Source: Chloroflexota bacterium (GTDB lineage Bacteria; Chloroflexota; Anaerolineae; Anaerolineales; UBA4823). From it: a stretch of 64,000 nucleotides of DNA. The position numbers were made by a program, and so were the translations under genes. Below, piece after piece: positions 50,816 through 58,349 of the stretch (positions are counted from its first letter, which is position 1; every line of letters starts with the position of its first letter). Location of the stretch: assembly GCA_029782365.1 (NCBI GenBank), contig JAKOUW010000143.1:204451-268450 (forward strand). Reading direction: 5' to 3'. Below the pieces are notes generated by a model. That model was not told where the DNA came from and made no database searches. It was given only the letters and a program-made list of their open reading frames with translations.

Positions 50816-52501
50816 TCATTCTTTCGGCAGCATCTCGCGGATCGTGCGCTTGAGCACCTTGCCGACCGGGTTGCGCGGCAGGGATGGCACGATCATCAGT
50901 TTCTCCGGCAGTTTGTACACCGCCACATCCTTTTCCTTCAGATAGGCGACGATTTCATCGAGGGTCACCTCCTGCCCGGGCTTGGGCGTCACCACCACGC
51001 AGGTGATCTCGCCCAGGCGGTCATCCGGATAACCAACGCAGGCCACTTCCGCCACCTTGGGATGGCCCATGACCAGGCCTTCGATCTCTTCGGCGGAAAT
51101 GTTGACCCCGCCGCGAATGATGATATCCTTGGCCCGCCCGACGAATTTATAGGCGTTCCAGTTGCCCGGCTGACCGGCGATCTCAAACAGGTCTCCGGTG
51201 TAGAAATACCCTTCCGGGTCAAAGGCCTTGGCGGTCAATTCGGGCCGGTGGTAGTAACCGGGGAAGATCCCCGGGCCTTTGATGGCCATCTCGCCGGGGA
51301 TGCCGGGCTGGGTCACCACCTCGCCGGCCAGCACGAGCTTGGTCTGCATCTGGCCGGCGACGCGCGAATCCCACTTGAACTCGGGCACGCCGAAGCGCGG
51401 GAAGTACTGGGCGCGCTGGTTGGGGTCGGGGAATTCTTTCATCCCGCTGGTGAACGAGGCGCCTTCGTTCGAGCCAAAAATATTGATCACCGGGATCTTG
51501 TACTCTTCCTGCCACTTCGAAACCATCCACGGCGAGAGCGGCGCCGAGCCGGAGCCAATATTCTTGATGGTGCTCAGGTCGACCTTCGAGAGGACATCCG
51601 GGCGCATCAACAGCATGTTCAACAGGGCGGGCGGCGCCACGGTGTAATTGATCTTTTCCAGCATGATCTGGCCCAGGAAAACCTGCAGGTCGAACGGCTG
51701 GTGCATCACCAGCTTGCCGCCGCTGATCAGCCAGGGCACAAACATGCCGCCGATGCCGGCCATGTTGATCATCGGGAACGGGTTGAGCAGGGCGTGACCC
51801 TGTTCGAACTCACAGCCGTCCACCGAGGCGTAGGCGATCCAGATCCAGTGGTTGTGGCTGCGCGGCACGCCTTTGGGCTCGGTTTCGGTGCCCGAAGTCC
51901 AGCAGATGGTGAAAATATCATTGGCGTCCACGGCGATGCGCGGCGGCTGGCCGGAGCGCGGCGTGGTCATCAGACCGGTCAGCGATAAGACGCCCTCCGG
52001 CAGGTTCTCTCCCAGGGAAATGATGGTCTTCATCTCGGGGAAGGCAGACTGCATGCCCTGCAGCATGGCGACATAATCAAAGCCGCCGAAGTTGGTGGTG
52101 GTGATGAAGGCTTTCGGCTCGGCGATTGCCATCACCGATTTGAGCTCGTGTGTGCGGAACTGCACCGGCAGAGGGCTGACGATGGCGCCGATGCGGTTGG
52201 CGGCCAGGTAAACCACCGCCAGCTCGACGATATTGGGCAGTTGCACCATGATGACATCATCCTTGATGAGCCCGGCTTCCTGCAGACCGGCCGCCAGCCA
52301 GCCAGACGCCTGGTCCAGCTCGCGGTACGTCAGGCGCTGGGGCGCGCCGCTCGTCCAGGCAGAGCGGTTCGGCGGATCGACCAGCGCCAGGGCATCGGGA
52401 GTTGCCCTGACATTGCGCAGGAATAAATCCAGGAGGGTATCGGTGCCCCACCACCCTTTTTCGGTATACTCTTTAATTTTATCGGCGGATGTGAGTATCA
52501 T
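50816..52501 (-). CDS. AMP-dependent acyl-CoA ligase
   Basis: The 561-residue ANL-family ligase has the ATP-loop ICWTSGTETEPKGVPRSH (about 195-212), a YFYTGDLFE motif near 441-449, IIRGGVNIS near 465-473 (the SAxEIE block follows) and a C-terminal lysine in NPVGKVLKR near 545-553. It activates a carboxylic acid to its CoA ester through an acyl-AMP. The substrate is unknown, but it is one of two ligases that start the operon's pathway. It follows the first ligase by 74 nt and has a ribosome binding site (AAAGGAG) before ATG 52501. Confidence 0.93.
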   Translation of the reverse strand: MILTSADKIKEYTEKGWWGTDTLLDLFLRNVRATPDALALVDPPNRSAWTSGAPQRLTYRELDQASGWLAAGLQEAGLIKDDVIMVQLPNIVELAVVYLAANRIGAIVSPLPVQFRTHELKSVMAIAEPKAFITTTNFGGFDYVAMLQGMQSAFPEMKTIISLGENLPEGVLSLTGLMTTPRSGQPPRIAVDANDIFTICWTSGTETEPKGVPRSHNHWIWIAYASVDGCEFEQGHALLNPFPMINMAGIGGMFVPWLISGGKLVMHQPFDLQVFLGQIMLEKINYTVAPPALLNMLLMRPDVLSKVDLSTIKNIGSGSAPLSPWMVSKWQEEYKIPVINIFGSNEGASFTSGMKEFPDPNQRAQYFPRFGVPEFKWDSRVAGQMQTKLVLAGEVVTQPGIPGEMAIKGPGIFPGYYHRPELTAKAFDPEGYFYTGDLFEIAGQPGNWNAYKFVGRAKDIIIRGGVNISAEEIEGLVMGHPKVAEVACVGYPDDRLGEITCVVVTPKPGQEVTLDEIVAYLKEKDVAVYKLPEKLMIVPSLPRNPVGKVLKRTIREMLPKE

Positions 52502-52575
52502 TTGTTATCTCCTTTGGCAAAACTTGGGCAAATCCTGTGGGGAAACATGTTTTTCGGGGTTGGTTCGCATGAAGG

Positions 52576-54150
52576 TCAGATCTTGCGCGACCTCCCCTGC
52601 CAGTACGGCTCACGAATTTTCTTTTTATCCAGCTTTCCCAGGTTGGTGAGCGGGATGGATTCCCAAAACTCGACTGTTTTGGGGGCCATGGTGCCGCCTT
52701 TGCGGTTCTTGACGTGCTGGATCAGCTCGGCCTCGGTCACGGCGGCCCCGGGGTGCAGGACAACGATGGCCTTGACCGCTTCGCCCCACTTGTCATCCGG
52801 CACGCCGATCACCGCCGCCTGCTTGACGGCCGGGTGCTCGAACAGCACATCTTCCACTTCGCGCGGGAAGACGTTGAACCCGCCGGTGATGATCATGTCT
52901 TTGGCGCGGTCGACGATGTACAGAAAGCCCTCTTCATCGCGGCGCGCCATATCCCCGGTGTGCAGCCAGCCGTTTTCGATGGCGGCGGCCGTCTTTTCGG
53001 GATCTTTGTAATAGCCATCCATCATGAACGTGCTGCGGGCAAAGATCTCGCCCACCTCACCTGGGGCGACATCCTGGCCCGCCTCGTCAATCAGGCGGAT
53101 CTGGGTGGTCATCGTTGCCCGGCCGCAGGAGCTGAGCACCTGGCGCTCGCGCTGCACATCGCCAATCACATGCTCCTCTTTCGGCAGAGCGGTCAGGATC
53201 ATCGGCGACTCGGTCTGCCCGTAAAACTGCGCAAAGATCGGCCCATAGCGTTCGATGCCCTGCTTCAGCCGCTCCGGCGCAATCGGCGCCGCCCCATACA
53301 GGATGCAGCGCAAACTGCGAGTGTCGTAGTTCGCCCAATCGGGGTAGTCCAACAGCAGGTAGAGCATGGTCGGCACGAACATCGAGGCGGTCACCCTGTG
53401 CTTTTGCGTCTGTTCGAGGAACAGCGCCGGGTTGAACGCTTCCAGGATCAGGCAGACGCCGCGGCGCAGTAAAACCGGCAGGATCAGCACGCCGCCGGCG
53501 TGGGTCATGGGGGTCATGTAGGCAAACACCTCATCTCGCCCCAGGCCCAGCTCGAGCATCTCCAGCATGACCGCATTGACCCAGGCGCGGTGCGAGAGCA
53601 TCACGCCTTTGGGTTTGCCGGTCGTCCCGCCGGTGTAGTAAATCCCGCACAGGTCATTTTCGGACACCTCGCTGTGCGTTGGTTCGCTGGAATGGCTGGC
53701 GAGCAGCGCCTGCAGGTGGTGATGGCCGGCCGGCACATTGGCCGGGTCTGAGCTGACGCACACAAAACAGCGCACCGTCTGGAGCTGGGGCAGCATGGCC
53801 AGCACGCGCGGCGTCAGCTTCTCATGATACACCAGGACGGCGGCCTCGGAGTGGTTCATCATATAGACATGGTCATCCGAGCTCAAGGCCACCGCCAGCG
53901 GGACGCGCACCGCCCCGATTTTCGCCAGGGCAAATTCGGTGAAGATGTACTCCGGGCAGTTGGCCATCAAGAAAGCCACCCGCTCGCCTTTCTGCACGCC
54001 CAGCTCCCGGAAAGCGTTGGCCAGGCGGTAGGCGGCGTCGCCCATCTGCCGGTAAGTGACAGACAGATCCTTGTACTTGATCGCCGTGTGACTGCCGTAA
54101 TGGTTGACGCAAGAATCATACAATTCACCGACGGTTGTTTTGCTCATCAT
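52576..54150 (-). CDS. AMP-dependent acyl-CoA ligase, operon's first gene
   Basis: The 524-residue ANL-family ligase has the ATP-loop YYTGGTTGKPKGVMLSH (about 174-190), the WLHTGDMARRDEEGFLYIVDRAKD block (about 388-411, read in parts), GGFNVFPREVE near 417-427, and a C-terminal catalytic lysine in LTNLGKLDKKKIRE. It is closer to FadD-type fatty-acid ligases than the second ligase. ATG 54150 or 54147 both fit an AGGAG ribosome binding site; 54150 is used. The gene lies behind a strong consensus promoter at 54253-54280 and heads the 15-gene run to 37109. Confidence 0.93.
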   Translation of the reverse strand: MMSKTTVGELYDSCVNHYGSHTAIKYKDLSVTYRQMGDAAYRLANAFRELGVQKGERVAFLMANCPEYIFTEFALAKIGAVRVPLAVALSSDDHVYMMNHSEAAVLVYHEKLTPRVLAMLPQLQTVRCFVCVSSDPANVPAGHHHLQALLASHSSEPTHSEVSENDLCGIYYTGGTTGKPKGVMLSHRAWVNAVMLEMLELGLGRDEVFAYMTPMTHAGGVLILPVLLRRGVCLILEAFNPALFLEQTQKHRVTASMFVPTMLYLLLDYPDWANYDTRSLRCILYGAAPIAPERLKQGIERYGPIFAQFYGQTESPMILTALPKEEHVIGDVQRERQVLSSCGRATMTTQIRLIDEAGQDVAPGEVGEIFARSTFMMDGYYKDPEKTAAAIENGWLHTGDMARRDEEGFLYIVDRAKDMIITGGFNVFPREVEDVLFEHPAVKQAAVIGVPDDKWGEAVKAIVVLHPGAAVTEAELIQHVKNRKGGTMAPKTVEFWESIPLTNLGKLDKKKIREPYWQGRSRKI

Positions 54151-54241
54151 CCGCTCTCCTGTTGATTGAAGAAACCACAAATGGTTGCACAGAGGGAAAC
54201 AGCGTTGGTATTCAATTGATTCGCAAAGGGAAGCTCAGGAA

Positions 54242-54280
54242 ACTATAAAACTATTATAGCGCAATTAGTTTTCCTGTCAA
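54242..54280 (-). promoter_or_regulatory. Operon promoter with a palindrome over the -10
   Basis: On the minus strand a perfect TTGACA (54280-54275) and a perfect TATAAT (54258-54253) are 16 nt apart. The palindrome CTATAA-N5-TTATAG (54259-54243) covers the -10, a good place for repression by the operon's TetR protein (inferred). The leader is about 95 nt. This promoter probably drives the whole catabolic run. Confidence 0.75.
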
Positions 54281-54296
54281 TAAGCACTTAAAGATA

Positions 54297-54440
54297 CAGG
54301 GCTTTAAAAAAGTCGTAAAGCCCTGTTGCCCCACCCCCTGACCCCCGCCCCGCTGGCGGGGGAAATAAAGGAATTTGGGGTGTGAACGGTCGGACAAGCC
54401 GACCGTTCACACCCCAAACCCCATGCTTGTTAAAGCCCTG
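54297..54440. repeat. Three-hairpin intergenic element with a 20-bp perfect stem
   Basis: Three stems follow one another: CAGGGCTTTA/TAAAGCCCTG (54297-54306 and 54316-54325), a C-rich CCCCGC-TG-GCGGGG hairpin (near 54348-54361), and a perfect 20-bp stem (54374-54393 and 54399-54418, loop 5 nt). The word TAAAGCCCTG recurs at 54431-54440, so the element is bounded by direct copies. It could be a terminator, an attenuator or a small non-autonomous mobile element. The remainder of 54181-54467 holds only the promoter. Confidence 0.6.
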
Positions 54441-54467
54441 CTAAAGATAATGATATGATTGATTTGT

Positions 54468-54953
54468 ATGATTCGCCCCGCCTCAGCCCAGGATGCGCCT
54501 GCCCTGGCAGGCATTTACAACCACTACATCGCCAATACGATCATCACCTTCGAGACGGAGGCGGTGAGCCCGCAGGAAATGGCGACGCGCATCGCCCACA
54601 TCCAGGATGCCGCCCTGCCCTGGCTGGTGATCGAAAACGAACAGGGAGTCTTTGGCTGGGCCTACGCCGCGCCGTGGCGCGCCCGGCCGGCTTACCGGCA
54701 TTCGGTCGAGACCACCGTCTACCTGGCCCCGCAGGCCAGCGGCCGCGGCTTCGGCAGGCTCATCTATGCGCAGCTGCTCGATTATCTGCGCCAGGCCGGG
54801 CTGCACACCGCCATCGGTGGCATTGCCCTGCCCAACCCCGCCAGCATACGCCTGCATGAAGCCCTGGGCTTCGTCAAAGCGGCGCAGTTCAGCGAAGTGG
54901 GTTACAAATTCGGGCGTTGGGTCGACGTGGGTTTCTGGCAGATCAAGCTGTAA
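54468..54953 (+). CDS. GNAT acetyltransferase, phosphinothricin-type
   Basis: The 161-residue GNAT protein resembles the Pat/Bar/YncA group: MIRPASAQDAPALAGIYNHY (residues 1-20), the acetyl-CoA loop ASGRGFGRLIYAQLLDYL (about 90-107) with the R/Q-x-x-G-x-G/A type pattern, and ALPNPASIRLHEALGFVKAA (about 122-141). It transfers an acetyl group from acetyl-CoA to an amine, possibly of amino-acid analogues. ATG 54468 is chosen because family members begin close to IRPA; ATG 54459 is an alternative. It is a single gene behind the three-hairpin element, with no clear promoter seen. Confidence 0.88.
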   Translation: MIRPASAQDAPALAGIYNHYIANTIITFETEAVSPQEMATRIAHIQDAALPWLVIENEQGVFGWAYAAPWRARPAYRHSVETTVYLAPQASGRGFGRLIYAQLLDYLRQAGLHTAIGGIALPNPASIRLHEALGFVKAAQFSEVGYKFGRWVDVGFWQIKL

Positions 54954-55083
54954 GCGCAGCCGGTCGGCAAACTCTCATCTGCCTCTCACCCGGGCGCGAT
55001 GAATCCGCTCCTCTTTTGCCGTCTTATTGATTAAAAGAGGAGGCGTATGCCTCCATCTCCAACCAATGCAAAAGGAGCAAAAT

Positions 55084-55770
55084 ATGAGCCAAAACCCAAC
55101 TTCTCTATCGTTATTCACCCTGACCATCCGCGGCACGCTGGCCGCGCCCACGCTGGAGGCCGCCCGCCAGATCCACAACCAGACGGCTGGCGCGCCGGCC
55201 AACATCGCCGCCGCCCGCGCCCTGGGCGACCTGAGCCACATGGTCTACACCCCCCTGCAGGCCAACGGCAGCAGCACCGGCGAGTTCCTGGTCATGGATA
55301 TCTGGAACAGCCTGGAGGGGCTGGGCCAGTTCTTCGCCGACCCGCACGTGCAGGAGGGAGGCGGGATGATTTTCGCCAGCCGCGATCCGGTGGTGTGGGC
55401 GCCGGCGGCGGGCTTCACCAGCTATCACCTGCCGGCCCCCTTCGGGCAGAACGAGCGCATCGTGGCCATCGTGCGCGGCACGCTCACCTCGCTCGCCCAG
55501 GCGCAGGCCATCCACAACTCGGCGGCGGCAGGCGGCCTGCCCATGGCGCGGCGCGCCGGCAACCTGTCGCACGAGGCCTTCCTGCGCATGGCGCCTCCCG
55601 GCGCGCCGGAAGCGCTGGAGTTCATGGGGGTGGACGTGTGGTCGAGCCACGACGGCATGCACGCCGTGTACGATTCGCCCGAGTTCCTGCACAGCATGGA
55701 CGGGCTGTTCAGCGCCGAGCCGGATTTCTCGGTCTGGCGCCACCCGGCCGGCGAGTGGGCGGAGTGGTGA
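55084..55770 (+). CDS. Tandem-duplicated ABM-like (dimeric barrel) protein
   Basis: The 228-residue protein consists of two homologous halves: residues 9-115 (TLTIRGTLAAPTLEAARQIH ... LVMDIWNSLEGL) and 120-225 (VAIVRGTLTSLAQAQAIHNS ... MGVDVWSSHDGM). Each has the beta-strand/helix order of antibiotic-biosynthesis-monooxygenase-like ferredoxin folds, so the chain may fold as a one-chain dimer. Each half ends with a D(P/S)xVW or FSVWR strand. No catalytic residue is known; function is open. The AAGGAG ribosome binding site fixes ATG 55084. It converges with the heparinase-like gene after 3 nt. Confidence 0.7.
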   Translation: MSQNPTSLSLFTLTIRGTLAAPTLEAARQIHNQTAGAPANIAAARALGDLSHMVYTPLQANGSSTGEFLVMDIWNSLEGLGQFFADPHVQEGGGMIFASRDPVVWAPAAGFTSYHLPAPFGQNERIVAIVRGTLTSLAQAQAIHNSAAAGGLPMARRAGNLSHEAFLRMAPPGAPEALEFMGVDVWSSHDGMHAVYDSPEFLHSMDGLFSAEPDFSVWRHPAGEWAEW

Positions 55771-55773
55771 GCC

Positions 55774-58296
55774 TCAGGGCTGGATGACCAGCACGCCGCC
55801 GCTGTCCGCGGTCAGCGCGACGCCTGGCGAGTTTTCGCCAGCAGGCGCAACGGTCACCTGCTGGCCGGCGGCGGCGTTTTGCACCTGCACATGGTAACTG
55901 GCGCCGGGCGCCAGGCCGGTGATGATCTGCAGGCGCACGGCTTCCGGCAGGCTGTAGCTGATCGCCGCCGCTGAGGGCGCTGACCCCACTTGCAGCGGAA
56001 AGAGCACCAGGGCCTGCCCGCCGATCCGCGCGCCCTCGAAGGCGCCGTCCGCGCTGCGCAGCAGGCTGGCCGGCGCCGGGCTGGCGCCGGGGTCGGCGCC
56101 CTGCAGGACGGTCAGGAAGCGCGCCTCCAGCGGCCCGCCGGGCGCCTCGATCTCCAGACGGGCGGTCATCGGCTCTTCGGCGGCGCTGGTGGCGGCGATG
56201 TGCGCCTCCACTCCCGGCACGGAAGTCAGCACGGCGTCCGTTGGGAGCAGGGCTGAGACGAACAACTGCTGGCCGCGGGCGGTGGTCATTTTGGCCGCCC
56301 GGCCGCTGACCTGCGCCGGGGTGGGGAGCTGCAGCCACCAGCGTTTGAAACGCCCGGGCGTCTGGGAGGCCAGCCGATCGTAGACCACGATGAAATCCGG
56401 CTTAAGCCACAGGATCGAGCGCACCGCCTGGCGTACGTCGGCGGCGTTCTCGGCGCTGTCGTTGTATAAATTGGTGGCGTCGCCTAGGGCGTAGGTGTAG
56501 AGCGGCCCGGCGCTGTGCGCCAGCAGGGCCGGGTCGCCGGCCGGGTTGAGGTTCCACTGTGAGCCGCGCATCCACAGGTCGGTGCGGTAATCGCCAGGGT
56601 CGCGGCCCGGGTTGTTATTCTGGATGGCCGGCAGGTTGCGGAACTCGCTGCTGGCGATGCCCTCAGCCGTGTCGGCGTAGCCGTTGCGCGCCTTGGTCAG
56701 CCATTCGCCGGCGCGGTAAAACTCAAAGTGATTGCCGTCCGCCTGCTGGTGGTCGATCTGGTTCCAGCTCAATGTGTAAATGAACCAGGCGGCCTCGGGG
56801 CCCCAGGAAGTGCGGCTGAAGAGCTTGTGCATGCCGGGGGCGAAGAAATCCAGCGGGAGGCCAGGGCGCGGGTCGGCGGCGTTCGCCAGGCCGGGATCGA
56901 AGAGCGTGAAGTAGAGGATGGCATGGCGGAACTCGTCAGCTTTGCTCAGGCGCTCCAGCAGGCCGGCCGGTCCGCCGGCGGGCGTCTGGCGTTCGGCCCA
57001 GCGCAGGGCTTCCAGGCGGGCGAGGCTGCCGGTGTACTGGTCGTACAGGCCCAGCGCGCCGAAGGCGTCGATGAAATCCGACAGGCTGTACGTCGAGGTG
57101 TCGCCGTAAAAGGACGGCTGGTAGACCGGCCCCAGGTCGGGCTGGTCGTTCAACACAGTGGCGGCCGGGGAGAGCGAATGGAAATACGCGATGAGCAGGT
57201 CATCCCAGAAGGGGTTGCCCGCCAGGCTGACCTGCGGGCCGCGCAGGGCCGGGTCGTCCTGCCCGGCGGTGTGCAGGGCCAGCAGGAACTGGATGGCGTA
57301 GGCGGCCGTCTGCGGGCTGTACTCGAAGCCCTCAGGCAGCAGGCCGCCGGCGCTGTCGGTGCGCGTCAGGTGGTCGAACAGGTACAGCCAGACGCCGGTG
57401 GCTGTGTCGAGATAGGCGTGCAGGCTCAAGCCGGGGTCATCGGCCGGGTCGAGCGCCATGGCCATCAGGCCCAGGTTGCGCATGTGGGCGGTGAAGTAAT
57501 TGTTGCCCGACCAGCGCACCTGGGCGCGGTCGGCCAGCAAAGTGGGGGAATTGGGCGGGCCGGCCGGCTCGGGGTGGTGGTAGCCGGCGGTGACGATGTC
57601 ATTCGCCCAGCGGGTGAACACCTGCAGGATGGTGGCCTTGTCTTGGGCGGACAGGCTGGGGTAGATCCAGTCCACCACCAGCGGGTAGGCCTCGCCGTGC
57701 CAGCGCGCCCGGTCGGTGTCGGAGGTGTAAAACTCGGGGTGGCGGAAGGGCGGGTAGCCCTGGCTGCCGGCGCAGGAGAAATTCTGCGCGGAGGCCGGGC
57801 CTTTGGCGGCTTCGTTCATGACGTGCATCAGCAGGCTGCGCGCCCGGGCGGCGTAATCGGCGCGCGCCGCCGGCTGGGGCTCGACCAGCGAGAGGAAGGC
57901 AAACAGCTCGGCGTACATCTCGGTCGGGTAATCCTCGTAGCCGCGCCCGCCGCAGTCTTTGCCCGGCACGTCGCCGCGCTGCATGGCGGCTTTGGCCGCC
58001 TCGGCCAGCGGCAGCAGGCCGTCGCGCCACAGCGGGTTGCTCTCCACCGCCCAGCCCTGCAGGCGGGTCACCAAGGCGGGCGTCAGCCACAGGCGGGGAT
58101 GCCCGCCCGGGTTGGCAGGCAAGGCGGCTGAAGGTTGGGCGGCGGCTGGCGGGCGCGTGTCGGGGGTGGAGCTGGCGTAGGGCTCGGTTGGAAAGTCGGA
58201 GGCGGGTGTGGGAGCGGCTGGCGCGCCCAGGCGGCAGGAGAGCAGAGCCGAGAGGACGGCGGCCAGGGTCAACCAGTAAAAGAGGGGGCGTTTCAT
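55774..58296 (-). CDS. Heparinase II/III-like lipoprotein
   Basis: The 840-residue lipoprotein has a signal peptide with lipobox LLSC (Cys21) and a Pro/Thr/Ala-rich linker (about 25-65). An (alpha/alpha)-type helical domain (about 70-470) precedes a beta-rich domain with WNQIDHQQADGNHFEFYRAG (about 507-526), the heparinase II/III-like signature block where the second His lies in a metal- or substrate-binding strand. It should act outside the membrane on acidic polysaccharides by beta-elimination or a related reaction; the substrate is unknown. No sugar operon surrounds it. It lacks the C-terminal PLV tag of the other exported proteins. The ATG is at 58296. Confidence 0.82.
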   Translation of the reverse strand: MKRPLFYWLTLAAVLSALLSCRLGAPAAPTPASDFPTEPYASSTPDTRPPAAAQPSAALPANPGGHPRLWLTPALVTRLQGWAVESNPLWRDGLLPLAEAAKAAMQRGDVPGKDCGGRGYEDYPTEMYAELFAFLSLVEPQPAARADYAARARSLLMHVMNEAAKGPASAQNFSCAGSQGYPPFRHPEFYTSDTDRARWHGEAYPLVVDWIYPSLSAQDKATILQVFTRWANDIVTAGYHHPEPAGPPNSPTLLADRAQVRWSGNNYFTAHMRNLGLMAMALDPADDPGLSLHAYLDTATGVWLYLFDHLTRTDSAGGLLPEGFEYSPQTAAYAIQFLLALHTAGQDDPALRGPQVSLAGNPFWDDLLIAYFHSLSPAATVLNDQPDLGPVYQPSFYGDTSTYSLSDFIDAFGALGLYDQYTGSLARLEALRWAERQTPAGGPAGLLERLSKADEFRHAILYFTLFDPGLANAADPRPGLPLDFFAPGMHKLFSRTSWGPEAAWFIYTLSWNQIDHQQADGNHFEFYRAGEWLTKARNGYADTAEGIASSEFRNLPAIQNNNPGRDPGDYRTDLWMRGSQWNLNPAGDPALLAHSAGPLYTYALGDATNLYNDSAENAADVRQAVRSILWLKPDFIVVYDRLASQTPGRFKRWWLQLPTPAQVSGRAAKMTTARGQQLFVSALLPTDAVLTSVPGVEAHIAATSAAEEPMTARLEIEAPGGPLEARFLTVLQGADPGASPAPASLLRSADGAFEGARIGGQALVLFPLQVGSAPSAAAISYSLPEAVRLQIITGLAPGASYHVQVQNAAAGQQVTVAPAGENSPGVALTADSGGVLVIQP

Positions 58297-58349
58297 GGGG
58301 GATCAATCACTTCTATCAGACGCGTGATATGTTGATAACCAGTTCGTTT

